From Paenibacillus beijingensis (GTDB taxonomy: Bacteria > Bacillota > Bacilli > Paenibacillales > Paenibacillaceae), in the NCBI RefSeq assembly GCF_000961095.1, contig NZ_CP011058.1:1703001-1767000 (forward strand): 64,000 nt of DNA, read 5' to 3'. Position 1 is the first letter of the stretch, and the number at the start of each line of letters is the position of its first letter. The position numbers and the translations under genes were made by a program. The notes under the pieces were generated by a model. It ran no database searches. It was not told the DNA's origin and worked only from the letters and a program-made list of their open reading frames with translations. This document shows positions 8,318 through 16,851 of this stretch, piece by piece.

Positions 8318-8518
8318 TTACAGCTTAACAACGTTCTCGGCTTGCGGTCCACGGTTGCCTTGAACAACGTTGAATTGAACTTGTTGTCCTTCGTCAAGCG
8401 TCTTGAAGCCTTCGCCCGTAATCGCGCTGAAATGCACGAACACGTCGCTTCCGCCTTCAACTTCGATAAAACCAAAGCCTTTCTCCGCGTTAAACCATTT
8501 TACAGTACCAGTTTGCAT
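8318..8518 (-). CDS. Cold-shock protein (CspA/CspB family), first copy
   Basis: A 66-residue single cold-shock domain. Both nucleic-acid binding motifs are intact: RNP1 as KGFGFI and RNP2 as DVFVHFSAI. Such proteins bind single-stranded RNA and DNA and act as RNA chaperones in the cytoplasm. The distance from the predicted promoter (8641-8669) gives an untranslated leader of more than 100 bases, as is common for cold-induced csp genes. The second copy at 43471-43668 is clearly related but diverged. Confidence 0.97.
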   Translation of the reverse strand: MQTGTVKWFNAEKGFGFIEVEGGSDVFVHFSAITGEGFKTLDEGQQVQFNVVQGNRGPQAENVVKL

Positions 8519-8640
8519 GGAGTATGCCCTCCTTTTCCCGCAATTTTGATCATTTTATACCGAAAAAAAGATCCACACACTAAGGGACATCTTGAACCCC
8601 CAGCACGTGAATCAGGTTTCAAAATAATCAATATGTAGTT

Positions 8641-8669
8641 ATCCTACCACAACCGATAACCATTTGCAA
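8641..8669 (-). promoter_or_regulatory. Predicted sigma-A promoter of the first csp gene
   Basis: Read on the minus strand: TTGCAA (8664-8669), 17 bases, TAGGAT (8641-8646). The implied leader of roughly 115 bases before the csp start fits post-transcriptional cold control. Confidence 0.5.
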
Positions 8670-8715
8670 CCTGGACTGGATAGAAAGGTAAAATTTTCTG
8701 TTCTTTCCAGTTCCG

Positions 8716-9807
8716 CTACTGCTTTTTCTGATCCGCTGCGCCGATGACCGGAACGGCATCTCCAAAGTATTCCTCCAGCGTAATGCCTTTATCGTAAATT
8801 TCCTGCGCGATCTTTTTGCCGACATAGCGAATATGCCACGATTCGTACATGTATCCGGTAATCTTTTCTTTGCCTTCAGGGTAACGGATGATAAAGCCGT
8901 ATTCCTGCGCATGCTTCGCCAGCCACTTCGCAGCCTCGGTGTCGCTGAAGCACTGCTCTGCGGCGCATTTGCCGTCGCTGCCGGCCATATCGATCGCCAG
9001 ACCCGTCTGATGCTCGCTGTACCCCGGCTTGGCGCTGTACCGGTTCGCCGCTTCGATGCCGTCCTTCTTCGCATAGTTGTCAAACAGCGTCTTCTGCCGG
9101 GCTTCCGAGCGGTAGCCGGATACGCCCGCCAGCGCTACCCCGTCCGCCTTGGCCCCGGCGACAAGCTCCTCCAGCGCCGCAGCCGCTTCCTTGCGCAGCT
9201 TGCGCTTATCGATCTTTTCCGTAAAGGTGAACGGAATATCGGGATAGACGAGATCGTCCGGCACATACCCTTTGGGCAGCCGGTACGTTTTGTTGACAAG
9301 CACGGATTCGCTCTCCGCGTTCGCTACGACCTGCTCCGCCTCGCCGTCGCTGCCGCTTGATGTTCCGCCGGCTGTGTCCCCTTTGTCCGCCCCGGAACCG
9401 GAGCTGCCATCGTCTTTGCTTCCGTCCGGCCGGCTTCCATTGCCTTCCGAACCGCTCCCGTCGCCGCCCGCTGCGGGTGGCGTGCTTGATGCCGGGTCAG
9501 AGCCCTCAGCCGGCTTTGTCCCCGGCGCGGTTTCTGTGCCCGGCGCAGGAGCCGTGCCGTCCTTGGCGTCCGCTTGCGAACTTCCGCCCGCGGATGCGCC
9601 GTTGCCCGCAGATGTGCCGCTGCTGCCGCCCTTTCCGTTCTCCCCACCGCTCACGGATTGTCCTCCGCTGGCAGCGGAAGTATCCGGATTATGCCGATCC
9701 GCAGTCCCTTCCAAGAATATCGCCCCGCCGCTCTTCATCCACGCGAAAAGGCCAACCGCGATGATTGCCATTACGATCAGCGCGGAAAAAGTCGTTTTTT
9801 TCATCAT
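8716..9807 (-). CDS. Membrane-anchored D-alanyl-D-alanine carboxypeptidase, VanY/M15B family
   Basis: A 363-residue protein with a single hydrophobic N-terminal segment (residues 8-24, no lipobox), a long low-complexity linker of Gly, Ser, Asp and Pro (about 35-160), and a C-terminal M15B peptidase domain. The zinc site is visible as SEHQTGLAID (His and Asp) and ESWHIRYV (His), with the substrate-binding SGYRSEARQ motif before it. It should trim the terminal D-Ala of peptidoglycan stems outside the membrane, held away from it by the linker. Either of two adjacent ATG codons (9807 or 9804) could start translation; GAAAGGAG fits the second slightly better. No vancomycin resistance genes are nearby, so this is a housekeeping or cell-wall-turnover enzyme. 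Confidence 0.9.
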   Translation of the reverse strand: MMKKTTFSALIVMAIIAVGLFAWMKSGGAIFLEGTADRHNPDTSAASGGQSVSGGENGKGGSSGTSAGNGASAGGSSQADAKDGTAPAPGTETAPGTKPAEGSDPASSTPPAAGGDGSGSEGNGSRPDGSKDDGSSGSGADKGDTAGGTSSGSDGEAEQVVANAESESVLVNKTYRLPKGYVPDDLVYPDIPFTFTEKIDKRKLRKEAAAALEELVAGAKADGVALAGVSGYRSEARQKTLFDNYAKKDGIEAANRYSAKPGYSEHQTGLAIDMAGSDGKCAAEQCFSDTEAAKWLAKHAQEYGFIIRYPEGKEKITGYMYESWHIRYVGKKIAQEIYDKGITLEEYFGDAVPVIGAADQKKQ

Positions 9808-9999
9808 GCCGCTCCTTTCAAGTCCATACTGCTAACCGATTGTTATACGATACAAAACGATCATAACGGCCGATAAGTTGCGCCTTAACCCGTACCATCA
9901 TATCGCGTGCGGACCCAAAGAGACAAGGTTCACTTGAAGCGGGCGACCGGGAAGCTTATGCTTGAAAGTAAGATTGGTTTAATATGGGGAGGGTATGCT

Positions 10000-10848
10000 A
10001 TGGAAGAACGTACGATTGTAACGGAGCCGTTTGTCATTGATCTCGGCAGCGGACTCAAAGTACGGGGAGAAGTAAGATGCGCCGGATTGCCCGGGCTGAA
10101 GCCGGTCCTGCTGATCGCGCACGGATTTAAAGCGTTCAAAGATTGGGGCTTCTTCCCTTATATCGCGGAACGGTTTGCGGCCAGCGGTTTTTATACCGTT
10201 ACGTTCAATTTCAGCTGCAACGGCGTGAACGAGACCGATTTTGACGAGCTGGACAAATTCGCGGTCAATACCTACTCCCGCGAACAGGGGGATCTGGCAG
10301 CCGTCCTGCACGCTGTCCAGCAGCGGCAGCTGCCGCTCGCAAGCGAGGCCGACGCCCGCACGGTCGCGGTGCTCGGCCACAGCCGCGGCGGCGGAAACGC
10401 TATTCTGTTCGCCGCGGAGCATCCGGCGGTGAAAGCGGTCGTGACCTGGAACGGCGTCGCGCGCGCCAATCTGTTCGACGCATCGTTTGAGGCGGAAGCG
10501 GCAAGCAAAGGCGTCGCTTATACCCCCAATGCCCGGACAGGCCAGCAAATGCCGATCTCGCACGTTTTTTTCGAGGATTTGAAGTCCCAGGGGGAACGGT
10601 TCAATATTGCGCAGCGGCTTTCCCGGCTGACAGAGCGGATTCCCGTTCTGCTTGTGCTAGGCAGCGCGGACAGCGAGCGCATCGTCACCGGCTTCGGGGC
10701 GCTGCGGGAAGCGGCCCCCGCCGCCCGCCATCATCTGATCGAGGGCGCCGCGCATACGTTCGGCGCCGTTCATCCGTTCGCAGGAACGACGCCCGCGCTG
10801 GAGGAAGCGCTGAACGTATCGGTACGCTTTTTTGCGGAAAACCTATAA
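10000..10848 (+). CDS. Alpha/beta hydrolase
   Basis: A 282-residue protein from the ATG at 10000, which follows GGGGAGGG; an upstream in-frame start at 9907 has no such site. The fold is shown by the oxyanion segment LIAHGFKAFKDWGFFP, the nucleophile elbow GHSRGGGN, the acid in VLGSADSERIV and the catalytic His in EGAAHTFGAVHPF. The pattern is that of dienelactone-hydrolase or acyl-peptidase-like esterases acting in the cytoplasm. Substrate unknown. It is divergent from the VanY-like gene and probably monocistronic. Confidence 0.85.
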   Translation: MEERTIVTEPFVIDLGSGLKVRGEVRCAGLPGLKPVLLIAHGFKAFKDWGFFPYIAERFAASGFYTVTFNFSCNGVNETDFDELDKFAVNTYSREQGDLAAVLHAVQQRQLPLASEADARTVAVLGHSRGGGNAILFAAEHPAVKAVVTWNGVARANLFDASFEAEAASKGVAYTPNARTGQQMPISHVFFEDLKSQGERFNIAQRLSRLTERIPVLLVLGSADSERIVTGFGALREAAPAARHHLIEGAAHTFGAVHPFAGTTPALEEALNVSVRFFAENL

Positions 10849-10974
10849 CAGATGGATGATATAACCAGTCCTTTTTTATCTCTTCTTAAGGTTTAGGCGG
10901 TTGTTCTCTGTTATAGTTGCACTCAGGGCTGCTGTTAAAACATGCATCTTAGACTGAAGGGAGTTATGCAAGGA

Positions 10975-12174
10975 ATGAAAGAGAAAGATTTCAATCCACA
11001 AGACGAGAATCAGCGTAATGCAACAGAGGAAGAAGTTGCGGCGCAAACGCCGGAAACGGCTTTGGAAAGTGGTGAGAAGCCGTCCGCGGCGCGGAATGGC
11101 GACGAAGACCGCGAGCTGGAAGAGACGGCTGAAGCGTCGGCCCTGTCTCCGCTCGGAAGCGCCGTTTCGGGCGCAGCAGCGGAAGAGGAGCGCGAACGCG
11201 CACCGAAAAAATCCGGTGCTTCTCTCGGCTGGATGATCGTTTCACTCGTGCTTGCAATTCTGCTTGTCGTCGTTCTGATCAAGCCGCCGTTCGGCGGAAG
11301 CGGGAATGAAACCGTTGCAACGGTCAACGGCGAGAAGATTACACAGGATCAATTATATGATTCGCTTGTCAAATCCGGCGGCAAAAACACGCTTGATTCA
11401 TTGATTACCGAGAAGCTGGTAGATCAGGAAGCGAAGAAACAGAACGTTACGGTAACGCAAGCCGATCTGGACAGCGAGCTGCAGGAAATTAAAAAACAGT
11501 TCGGCACCGAAGAGCAATTCAACGCGGCGCTGCAGCAATACGGCATGACGCTGGACGATCTGAAAAGCCAGATGAAGGCGCAGGTTCAAATCCGCAAAAT
11601 TTTGCTGCCGAAAACAAATGTGACGGACGAGCAAATCAAGCAGTATTTCGAGGAAAACAAACAGTCGTTCAATACGGCGGAGCAGGTTGAAGCATCGCAT
11701 ATTCTGGTGGCCACCGAGCAGGAAGCCGACGCGATCATCAAGCAGCTGAACGGCGGTGCCGACTTCGCCGCCATTGCCAAAGAGAAATCGACCGATCCGG
11801 GCTCCAAAGATAACGGCGGCGCTCTCGGCTATTTCGGCAAAGGAGCGATGGACCCCGCATTTGAAGAAGCAGCCTTCAAGCTGAAAGTGGGCGAAACCAG
11901 CTCAGAGCCTGTGAAGTCTTCGTTCGGTTACCACATCATTAAAGTAACCGGGCATAAAGAGGCCCACACGGCGACGCTGGACGAACAAAAAGAAACGATC
12001 AAGAAGACACTCCAGGATCAGGCGATTCAATCGATGTCCGCTTCGTGGATGGCCGATCTCAAATCCAAAGCAACCATTACGAACACCTTGGACAATGCGG
12101 ATGAAGGCGCGGCCGCTCCGGGATCAACCGATACCGGTGCGCCGGCGGCTCCGGAAGCCGAAGGTACGAAGTAA
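10975..12174 (+). CDS. Membrane-anchored parvulin-type peptidyl-prolyl isomerase (PrsA/SurA-like foldase)
   Basis: A 399-residue protein from the ATG at 10975 (GAAGGGAG 11 bases before); two earlier in-frame ATGs fit the ribosome site less well. Order: a strongly acidic N-terminal region (residues 1-78), one transmembrane helix (about 83-103), a SurA-N-like helical chaperone domain (about 110-230), and a PPIC rotamase domain (about 238-325, with ASHILVATEQEA and FGYHIIKVT). The tail is Ala/Gly/Pro-rich. It should help exported proteins fold on the outer face of the membrane. Unlike classical PrsA there is no lipobox Cys: it is held by a helix, with a long cytoplasmic acidic segment if the orientation is N-in. 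Confidence 0.9.
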   Translation: MKEKDFNPQDENQRNATEEEVAAQTPETALESGEKPSAARNGDEDRELEETAEASALSPLGSAVSGAAAEEERERAPKKSGASLGWMIVSLVLAILLVVVLIKPPFGGSGNETVATVNGEKITQDQLYDSLVKSGGKNTLDSLITEKLVDQEAKKQNVTVTQADLDSELQEIKKQFGTEEQFNAALQQYGMTLDDLKSQMKAQVQIRKILLPKTNVTDEQIKQYFEENKQSFNTAEQVEASHILVATEQEADAIIKQLNGGADFAAIAKEKSTDPGSKDNGGALGYFGKGAMDPAFEEAAFKLKVGETSSEPVKSSFGYHIIKVTGHKEAHTATLDEQKETIKKTLQDQAIQSMSASWMADLKSKATITNTLDNADEGAAAPGSTDTGAPAAPEAEGTK

Positions 12175-12247
12175 TTCCCCTGTAAGGAAAGTAAGCATCA
12201 CGTTTATGAAAAAGAATAGCGGCGCCGATACAGGCGCCGCCGGACAA

Positions 12248-12277
12248 ACCGCCGGAGCGATCCGGCGGTTTTTTTCT
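12248..12277 (+). terminator. Intrinsic terminator between the convergent foldase and CLC genes
   Basis: aaccgccggagcgatccggcggtttttttc: perfect stem and a run of seven T on the plus strand. Confidence 0.88.
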
Positions 12278-12323
12278 TCTTTCCTTGAAGCACGGTGAAT
12301 AAGCAGCCGAAGTGTCGATACCC

Positions 12324-13616
12324 TTATTCGCGTTTCTTCCGCCGGATTTGGGCAAGCGTCAGCCCTGTCAGTCCCTCGTGCTGCCCAAACGCCCGGTATT
12401 TGCCGGAAGCGATGCGCTGCGACGTGTAAATGCCGCTGTGGCCGGAGAACAGGTAGCTGACCGAGCAGACGATAAAAAGCGGGATCGCGCCTTCGGCGCC
12501 GAACAGCTCCAGCCCGAGAATAAAGCAGGCGATCGGCGTGTTCGCGGCGCCGCAGAAGACGCCGATCAAGCCAAGCGCCGCCATGAACGGAACGGACAGT
12601 TGCAGCAGCGGCGCAAGCGCGCTGCCGAGCGTCGCTCCGATCACGAACAGCGGCGTCACTTCTCCGCCCTGAAAGCCGGCACCGAGCGTCAGCGACGTTG
12701 CGATCGTTTTCCACAGAAACGCAAGCGGATCGGCCGCTTGGCGGAACGCTTCCTCCAGCAGCGGCAGGCTCAATCCGATGTAGTCCCGCGTTCCGAGCAG
12801 CGCCACGAGTCCGATGATGAGAACGCCGCCGGCAAAGCCGCGCAGCGCCGGATTGGGCACGGCAGCGGCGTAAGCACGCTTCAGCGCATGCGTCAGCTCG
12901 CTGAACAGCCGGCTGGTCAAGCCGAATAGAATCGATGCCGCCGCCACTTTGGCAATAACGGCGGCCGACAATGCGGGAACGGCTCCTATGCTGTATGCGG
13001 AGTGGCCGATTCCCCACGCTCTCGTCGTCCAATCGCCTATTAACCCGGCGCTGAGACACGGGATAAGCGCTTCGTAGCGGAGTATGCCGATCGCCGCCAC
13101 TTCAAGGCCGAACACCGCCCCCGCCAGCGGCGTGCCGAACACCGCGCCGAACCCGCCGCTGACGCCGCACATGAGCAGCAGCCGGCGGTCGTACGCATCC
13201 GCGCGGATCAAGCGCGCCAGCCCGTCGGACAGCGCCCCGCCCATCTGCACCGCAGTCCCTTCGCGTCCGGCGGACCCGCCGAACAGATGGGTCGCGATCG
13301 TGCCCGCAAGCGTGAAGGGCGCCATCCGCAGCGGAATCGTTTCCCCGCCATCATGAATTTGCTCCAATATGAGATTGTTGCCTTTACCCGAATTGCCGCC
13401 GAACTTGGCGTACAGCCAGCTTACCGCCGCTCCGGCAATCGGAAGCAAATACAGCAGCCACGGATGATTGACCCGCGCGCCGGTCGCCCAGTCCAGTCCC
13501 GCCAAAAACAAGGCGGACGCGGAGCCTGCAAGCAGGCCCACCGCTCCGCCGAGCACGATCCATTTCACAAATGCAGCCGGCAGCGTCACATAGACCGGCT
13601 TGCCCCCATCCTTCAT
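12324..13616 (-). CDS. CLC-family antiporter of the CLC-F (fluoride/proton) type
   Basis: A 430-residue multi-pass membrane protein. The start at 13616 has GAAGGAG 10 bases upstream; an in-frame start at 13664 does not. The CLC signature positions read GKGNNLI where chloride-type CLCs have GSGIP, GREGTAVQMGG where they have GREGP, and GGEVTPLFVIGATLG where they have GGIFAP. The GNNLI plus GREGT combination is the published hallmark of the bacterial fluoride-exporting CLC-F branch. The gating Glu is kept in GREGT. It should expel cytoplasmic fluoride in exchange for protons. The gene starts 101 bases after the minJ stop and may be co-transcribed with it. No complete fluoride riboswitch is seen in that gap. 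Confidence 0.85.
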   Translation of the reverse strand: MKDGGKPVYVTLPAAFVKWIVLGGAVGLLAGSASALFLAGLDWATGARVNHPWLLYLLPIAGAAVSWLYAKFGGNSGKGNNLILEQIHDGGETIPLRMAPFTLAGTIATHLFGGSAGREGTAVQMGGALSDGLARLIRADAYDRRLLLMCGVSGGFGAVFGTPLAGAVFGLEVAAIGILRYEALIPCLSAGLIGDWTTRAWGIGHSAYSIGAVPALSAAVIAKVAAASILFGLTSRLFSELTHALKRAYAAAVPNPALRGFAGGVLIIGLVALLGTRDYIGLSLPLLEEAFRQAADPLAFLWKTIATSLTLGAGFQGGEVTPLFVIGATLGSALAPLLQLSVPFMAALGLIGVFCGAANTPIACFILGLELFGAEGAIPLFIVCSVSYLFSGHSGIYTSQRIASGKYRAFGQHEGLTGLTLAQIRRKKRE

Positions 13617-13716
13617 TCCTTCCCGCTCCTTCTCATCGTAAGCACAAACTTCTGCCAGACGCATGCGCCGGCGGGAGTCAACGGCCGCAGCCCGGCGTTA
13701 TCGCACATCCTTTTCC

Positions 13717-15015
13717 TCAAAACGACGTTTCCCTCACATCGCGGCGGTGCGCCGCCCGGCTGCGCCGCACGAGATCGAGCAGCGAAGCCGGGGCGGGAGC
13801 GGCATAATAGCCCGCATCCTCATCAGGCGCAAGAATGACGCCCAGCTGATGGTGCTCGCCTTCATAGCGGGCGCGTTGCGTAAATTTCAACTGGCCTTCC
13901 AAATTGAACAGTTCAAGCTTGCAAAAGGCGGAATTGATGTGCAGCGCGGCGTGCAAATCCTCCTTCGTGCGGACGCGCCGCCCGTTCACCTTATGGAGCA
14001 CTTCGCCCGCCATAATGCCCAGCTGCTCCGCCGGCGTTCCGGGAACGACGCCCAGCACGCGCAGTCCCCTCTCATCATGGACATACAGCGGACTGCGTTC
14101 CCGTTCCCTGCGGACGCCCATCCGGATCAGCACCTCGTGCAGAACAAGCGAACAAATCGCGGCGGCCGGCACAAGCGGCGGCCAAAAGACCGAACCTGCG
14201 GCCAGCGCCGCCAAAATCATGCTGTACACCAGCAAATTGCGCGCGGTAAGACGCGCCTGCGAGCCGGGGACGACGGAACGGGTCAGCTCCGTGAAGCCGA
14301 TAATGGCGGGCAGCGCAATAAGCGTCCAGCCGCCCGACCCATCCGTGCCGCCGAGCAGCGGCGTCCACGGCAGCCCGATTCCTGCCGCCGATCCGCCGGC
14401 CGCGGCGGGCATAAGCAGCAGCAGCGGAACCGGCCAGTAGCCTTGCAGCGCATAGCCGCCGACCAGCTTCCCGCGTTTCCCTTCCAGAAACAGCGGCGTA
14501 GCCAGCCGCGCTCCTTCGGCCCGTACGAGCAGCGCCTCGGCCGCATGGAGCAGCGCCACAAGCAGCAGCAGACCGGGAATATCCAGCTCCGCCAGCGAGC
14601 GGACGAACGTTCCGATGACGCCTTCATGGCTGCCGAGCGGCGTGAAGCCGGCCCCCCACTGCAGCAGACCGAGCAGGCCGGCGCTGTATGCGAAGCACAA
14701 ATAGCGGACACGGAGGAGCAGCAGCACGAGCGTCATTCCCCACAGCCACAGCGTCGCATCGGGCGTGAGCGTCAGCCCGATAAACACTCCGGCCGCCGAT
14801 ACCGCGGCTCCCGCCAGCGCGCCCGCAACGATCGCACGCACAAGCAGGCGCGGCCAAATGTGCAGACGGACATGGAACAGCTTTCGCTCCATGCGCGTCT
14901 GCCGTATATAATGAAGCACAATGAGCAGACCGGCTACATAATAGAAGGGCTGCGCGATAAGCCCCATTAACGCTCTCCAAGCCTGCTCCAGCAACTCCTG
15001 TGCCGTTTCCAACAT
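13717..15015 (-). CDS. minJ: MinJ-like polytopic membrane protein with C-terminal PDZ domain
   Basis: A 432-residue protein from the ATG at 15015 (AAGGGG upstream; the in-frame GTG or ATG further up is less well placed). Seven or eight hydrophobic segments cover residues 20-315, followed by a PDZ domain (about 325-395: LRVLGVVPGTPAEQLGIMAGEVLHKVNGRRV) and a basic tail. In B. subtilis, MinJ links DivIVA with MinD at poles and septa and helps place the division site; it lies beside ctpB and ftsEX as this gene does. Architecture plus synteny support the name, although sequence similarity could not be measured. Extremely GC-rich coding sequence produces long meaningless frames on the other strand. 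Confidence 0.8.
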   Translation of the reverse strand: MLETAQELLEQAWRALMGLIAQPFYYVAGLLIVLHYIRQTRMERKLFHVRLHIWPRLLVRAIVAGALAGAAVSAAGVFIGLTLTPDATLWLWGMTLVLLLLRVRYLCFAYSAGLLGLLQWGAGFTPLGSHEGVIGTFVRSLAELDIPGLLLLVALLHAAEALLVRAEGARLATPLFLEGKRGKLVGGYALQGYWPVPLLLLMPAAAGGSAAGIGLPWTPLLGGTDGSGGWTLIALPAIIGFTELTRSVVPGSQARLTARNLLVYSMILAALAAGSVFWPPLVPAAAICSLVLHEVLIRMGVRRERERSPLYVHDERGLRVLGVVPGTPAEQLGIMAGEVLHKVNGRRVRTKEDLHAALHINSAFCKLELFNLEGQLKFTQRARYEGEHHQLGVILAPDEDAGYYAAPAPASLLDLVRRSRAAHRRDVRETSF

Positions 15016-15129
15016 CTCATCCCCTTTGTCGATTCGGTTTCGCAAATCTATTGCTCAAGCATGATGCTTCGGCATGATACCGGTTAACGAATGCTTTCCG
15101 ATCGTTGTGACGAAAAAACTTGTAAAGAA

Positions 15130-15165
15130 AAAGGTTGGCTCCGCAGGGCGCGAAGCCAACCTTTA
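15130..15165 (-). terminator. Intrinsic terminator of ctpB
   Basis: On the minus strand, aaaggttggcttcgcgccctgcggagccaacctttttc: a 10-base stem and T run, 75 bases beyond the ctpB stop. Confidence 0.85.
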
Positions 15166-15238
15166 ACCCATTCGACATAAGACCATGATTTCCTGCCCGG
15201 GATAAATCGGGTATGCCGGCAAGATTCGCCCCCCGTTA

Positions 15239-16708
15239 TCACTGCCCGCCGCCGAGCCGCGCTTTCAACGTCTCGATTGCTTTGGCCAATTGGCTGTCGT
15301 TCTGCGGACAACGCACCCATTTCCTTGCCGCCTGCTCAAGCGACTGCTGGGTCTTCACATCGGCAATTCCGGTCGGCTCCAGACCGCCGCTCGTTTGGAA
15401 GGCCATAACCGCCTCTGCCGTCTCCCGGCTGTAATAGCCGTCTTTGCGGCCGGGATCGAATCCGAGTCCCTGCAGCATCGTCTGCAGGCTTTTCACCTCG
15501 TCCCCAATCGTATCCGGCTGCAGCGTCTTCGCCTTGGCCAGCCGGGCTACCGTATAAAGGGAAGGCGGAGCCGCCGGCACATCCGGCTTGATGCCTTTCT
15601 CATGCACCCAGTTGCCATCCGGCGTCAGCCATTTCGCAACCGTCATCTTGACGAGATCGCCGCCCAAACCGTTATCGTAGCTGATCTGAACCGTGCCTTT
15701 GCCGTAGGACGTTTCGCCAACCACTACCGCTCCGGCCGATTCCTTGAGCGCTCCCGCCAATATCTCCGAAGCGCTGGCGCTGCCTTTGTTGATCAGAACC
15801 GCGATCGGGTACGATTTGCCTTTTCCCTTGGAAACCGCCCGTTCGGCGGGTGCACCGCGATACTGGACCTGCACGATCGTTTTGCCGCTCGGGATGAGAG
15901 GCTCGACGATTTTTTCGACGACCGGCAGCACGCCGCCCGGATTGTTGCGCACATCGATCAGCAGCGCCTTCATCCCTTTTTTCTCCAGCTCGCCCAGCTC
16001 GTCGGCAAACCGTTTCGCCGTGTTCAGGGAGAATTGGCGGATTTCGATAATGCCCACTCCGTCCGGACGCAGGCTGCCGTACACGGTCTCGACGTCAATG
16101 TCGTCCCGTACAAGCACAAGCTGAATCGGCTGCGCCATGCCGGCCCGGCGGATCTGCAGCTTCGCCTGACTTCCTTTCGGACCGCGCAGCTTGGCGACGG
16201 CTTCCTTAAGCGGAAGCCCGCTCATGCTTTGCCCGTTGACCGACAGCACGATATCTTTGGCAAGCAGCCCCGCCCGCTCGGCGGGTGAGTTTTTGATCGC
16301 GGACACGACGACGATATTGCCGTCCTCCATCGTAATTTCCGCGCCGACGCCGGTAAAGGAGCCTTCCACCGTTTCGGAAAACTGCTCGGCGATGTTTTTT
16401 TCCATGTACGTGGAATAAGGATCGCCCAGCGCCTCCACCATGCCGCTCAGCGCCCCGTCTACAAGCTGCTCCCGGTTTATATCCGTAAAATATTTGTTCT
16501 CGATCAGCTCCATGACGGTGTTCAGCTTGTCCAGCTCTTTGGGCGTGAGCCCGCCCTTCCCTGCCGCGGATGACGCAGACACAGCGCCTGCCGCCGGGGC
16601 CGGAGCCGTTAAAGAGAAATACTTTTCCGTTACGGTCAGCGTGATCAGCACCGAACCCGCCATCGTTAACGCCATAAATGCGGCGACTGTACGACCTTTA
16701 AACAGCAA
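15239..16708 (-). CDS. ctpB: Carboxyl-terminal processing protease CtpB (S41 family)
   Basis: A 489-residue exported or membrane-anchored protease. Hydrophobic segment at residues 8-25; PDZ domain about 115-190; S41 catalytic domain about 195-370 with the catalytic Ser in NKGSASASE (about 312) and Lys in SYGKGTVQ (about 337); a C-terminal peptidoglycan-binding domain (about 400-475, VKSLQTMLQGLGFDPGRKDGYY). In B. subtilis, CtpB cuts SpoIVFA to time sigma-K activation in sporulation. The neighbours minJ, ftsX and ftsE match the B. subtilis order, which supports orthology. It lies 143 bases after the EnvC-like gene. Confidence 0.93.
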   Translation of the reverse strand: MLFKGRTVAAFMALTMAGSVLITLTVTEKYFSLTAPAPAAGAVSASSAAGKGGLTPKELDKLNTVMELIENKYFTDINREQLVDGALSGMVEALGDPYSTYMEKNIAEQFSETVEGSFTGVGAEITMEDGNIVVVSAIKNSPAERAGLLAKDIVLSVNGQSMSGLPLKEAVAKLRGPKGSQAKLQIRRAGMAQPIQLVLVRDDIDVETVYGSLRPDGVGIIEIRQFSLNTAKRFADELGELEKKGMKALLIDVRNNPGGVLPVVEKIVEPLIPSGKTIVQVQYRGAPAERAVSKGKGKSYPIAVLINKGSASASEILAGALKESAGAVVVGETSYGKGTVQISYDNGLGGDLVKMTVAKWLTPDGNWVHEKGIKPDVPAAPPSLYTVARLAKAKTLQPDTIGDEVKSLQTMLQGLGFDPGRKDGYYSRETAEAVMAFQTSGGLEPTGIADVKTQQSLEQAARKWVRCPQNDSQLAKAIETLKARLGGGQ

Positions 16709-16851
16709 GCTTCCACCTCTTTCCCTCTTCTTCCAGTTCCATCAACATCGCCTAGTATATGACAATCTTATCCTAAATATTTATACCGGCTGATGGCAAG
16801 AGGAACGTCCGTACCCGGGAGAATGACGGGACAAGCAAGAAGGTGCGCTCG

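Noticed and set aside
8716..9807. Vancomycin-resistance vanY
   Set aside because: The VanY-like domain is present but no vanR/S/H/A/X genes accompany it; a general carboxypeptidase is more likely.
13617..13716. Possible fluoride riboswitch before the CLC-F gene
   Set aside because: Only short similarities to the 3' half (AACGCC, TTGACTCC); the 5' stem and the pseudoknot partner GGAGT are missing.
13663..14970. A 435-codon plus-strand frame opposite minJ
   Set aside because: Arg/Gln/His-rich shadow of a GC-rich gene; no domain and no ribosome site. minJ on the other strand has clear helices and a PDZ domain.
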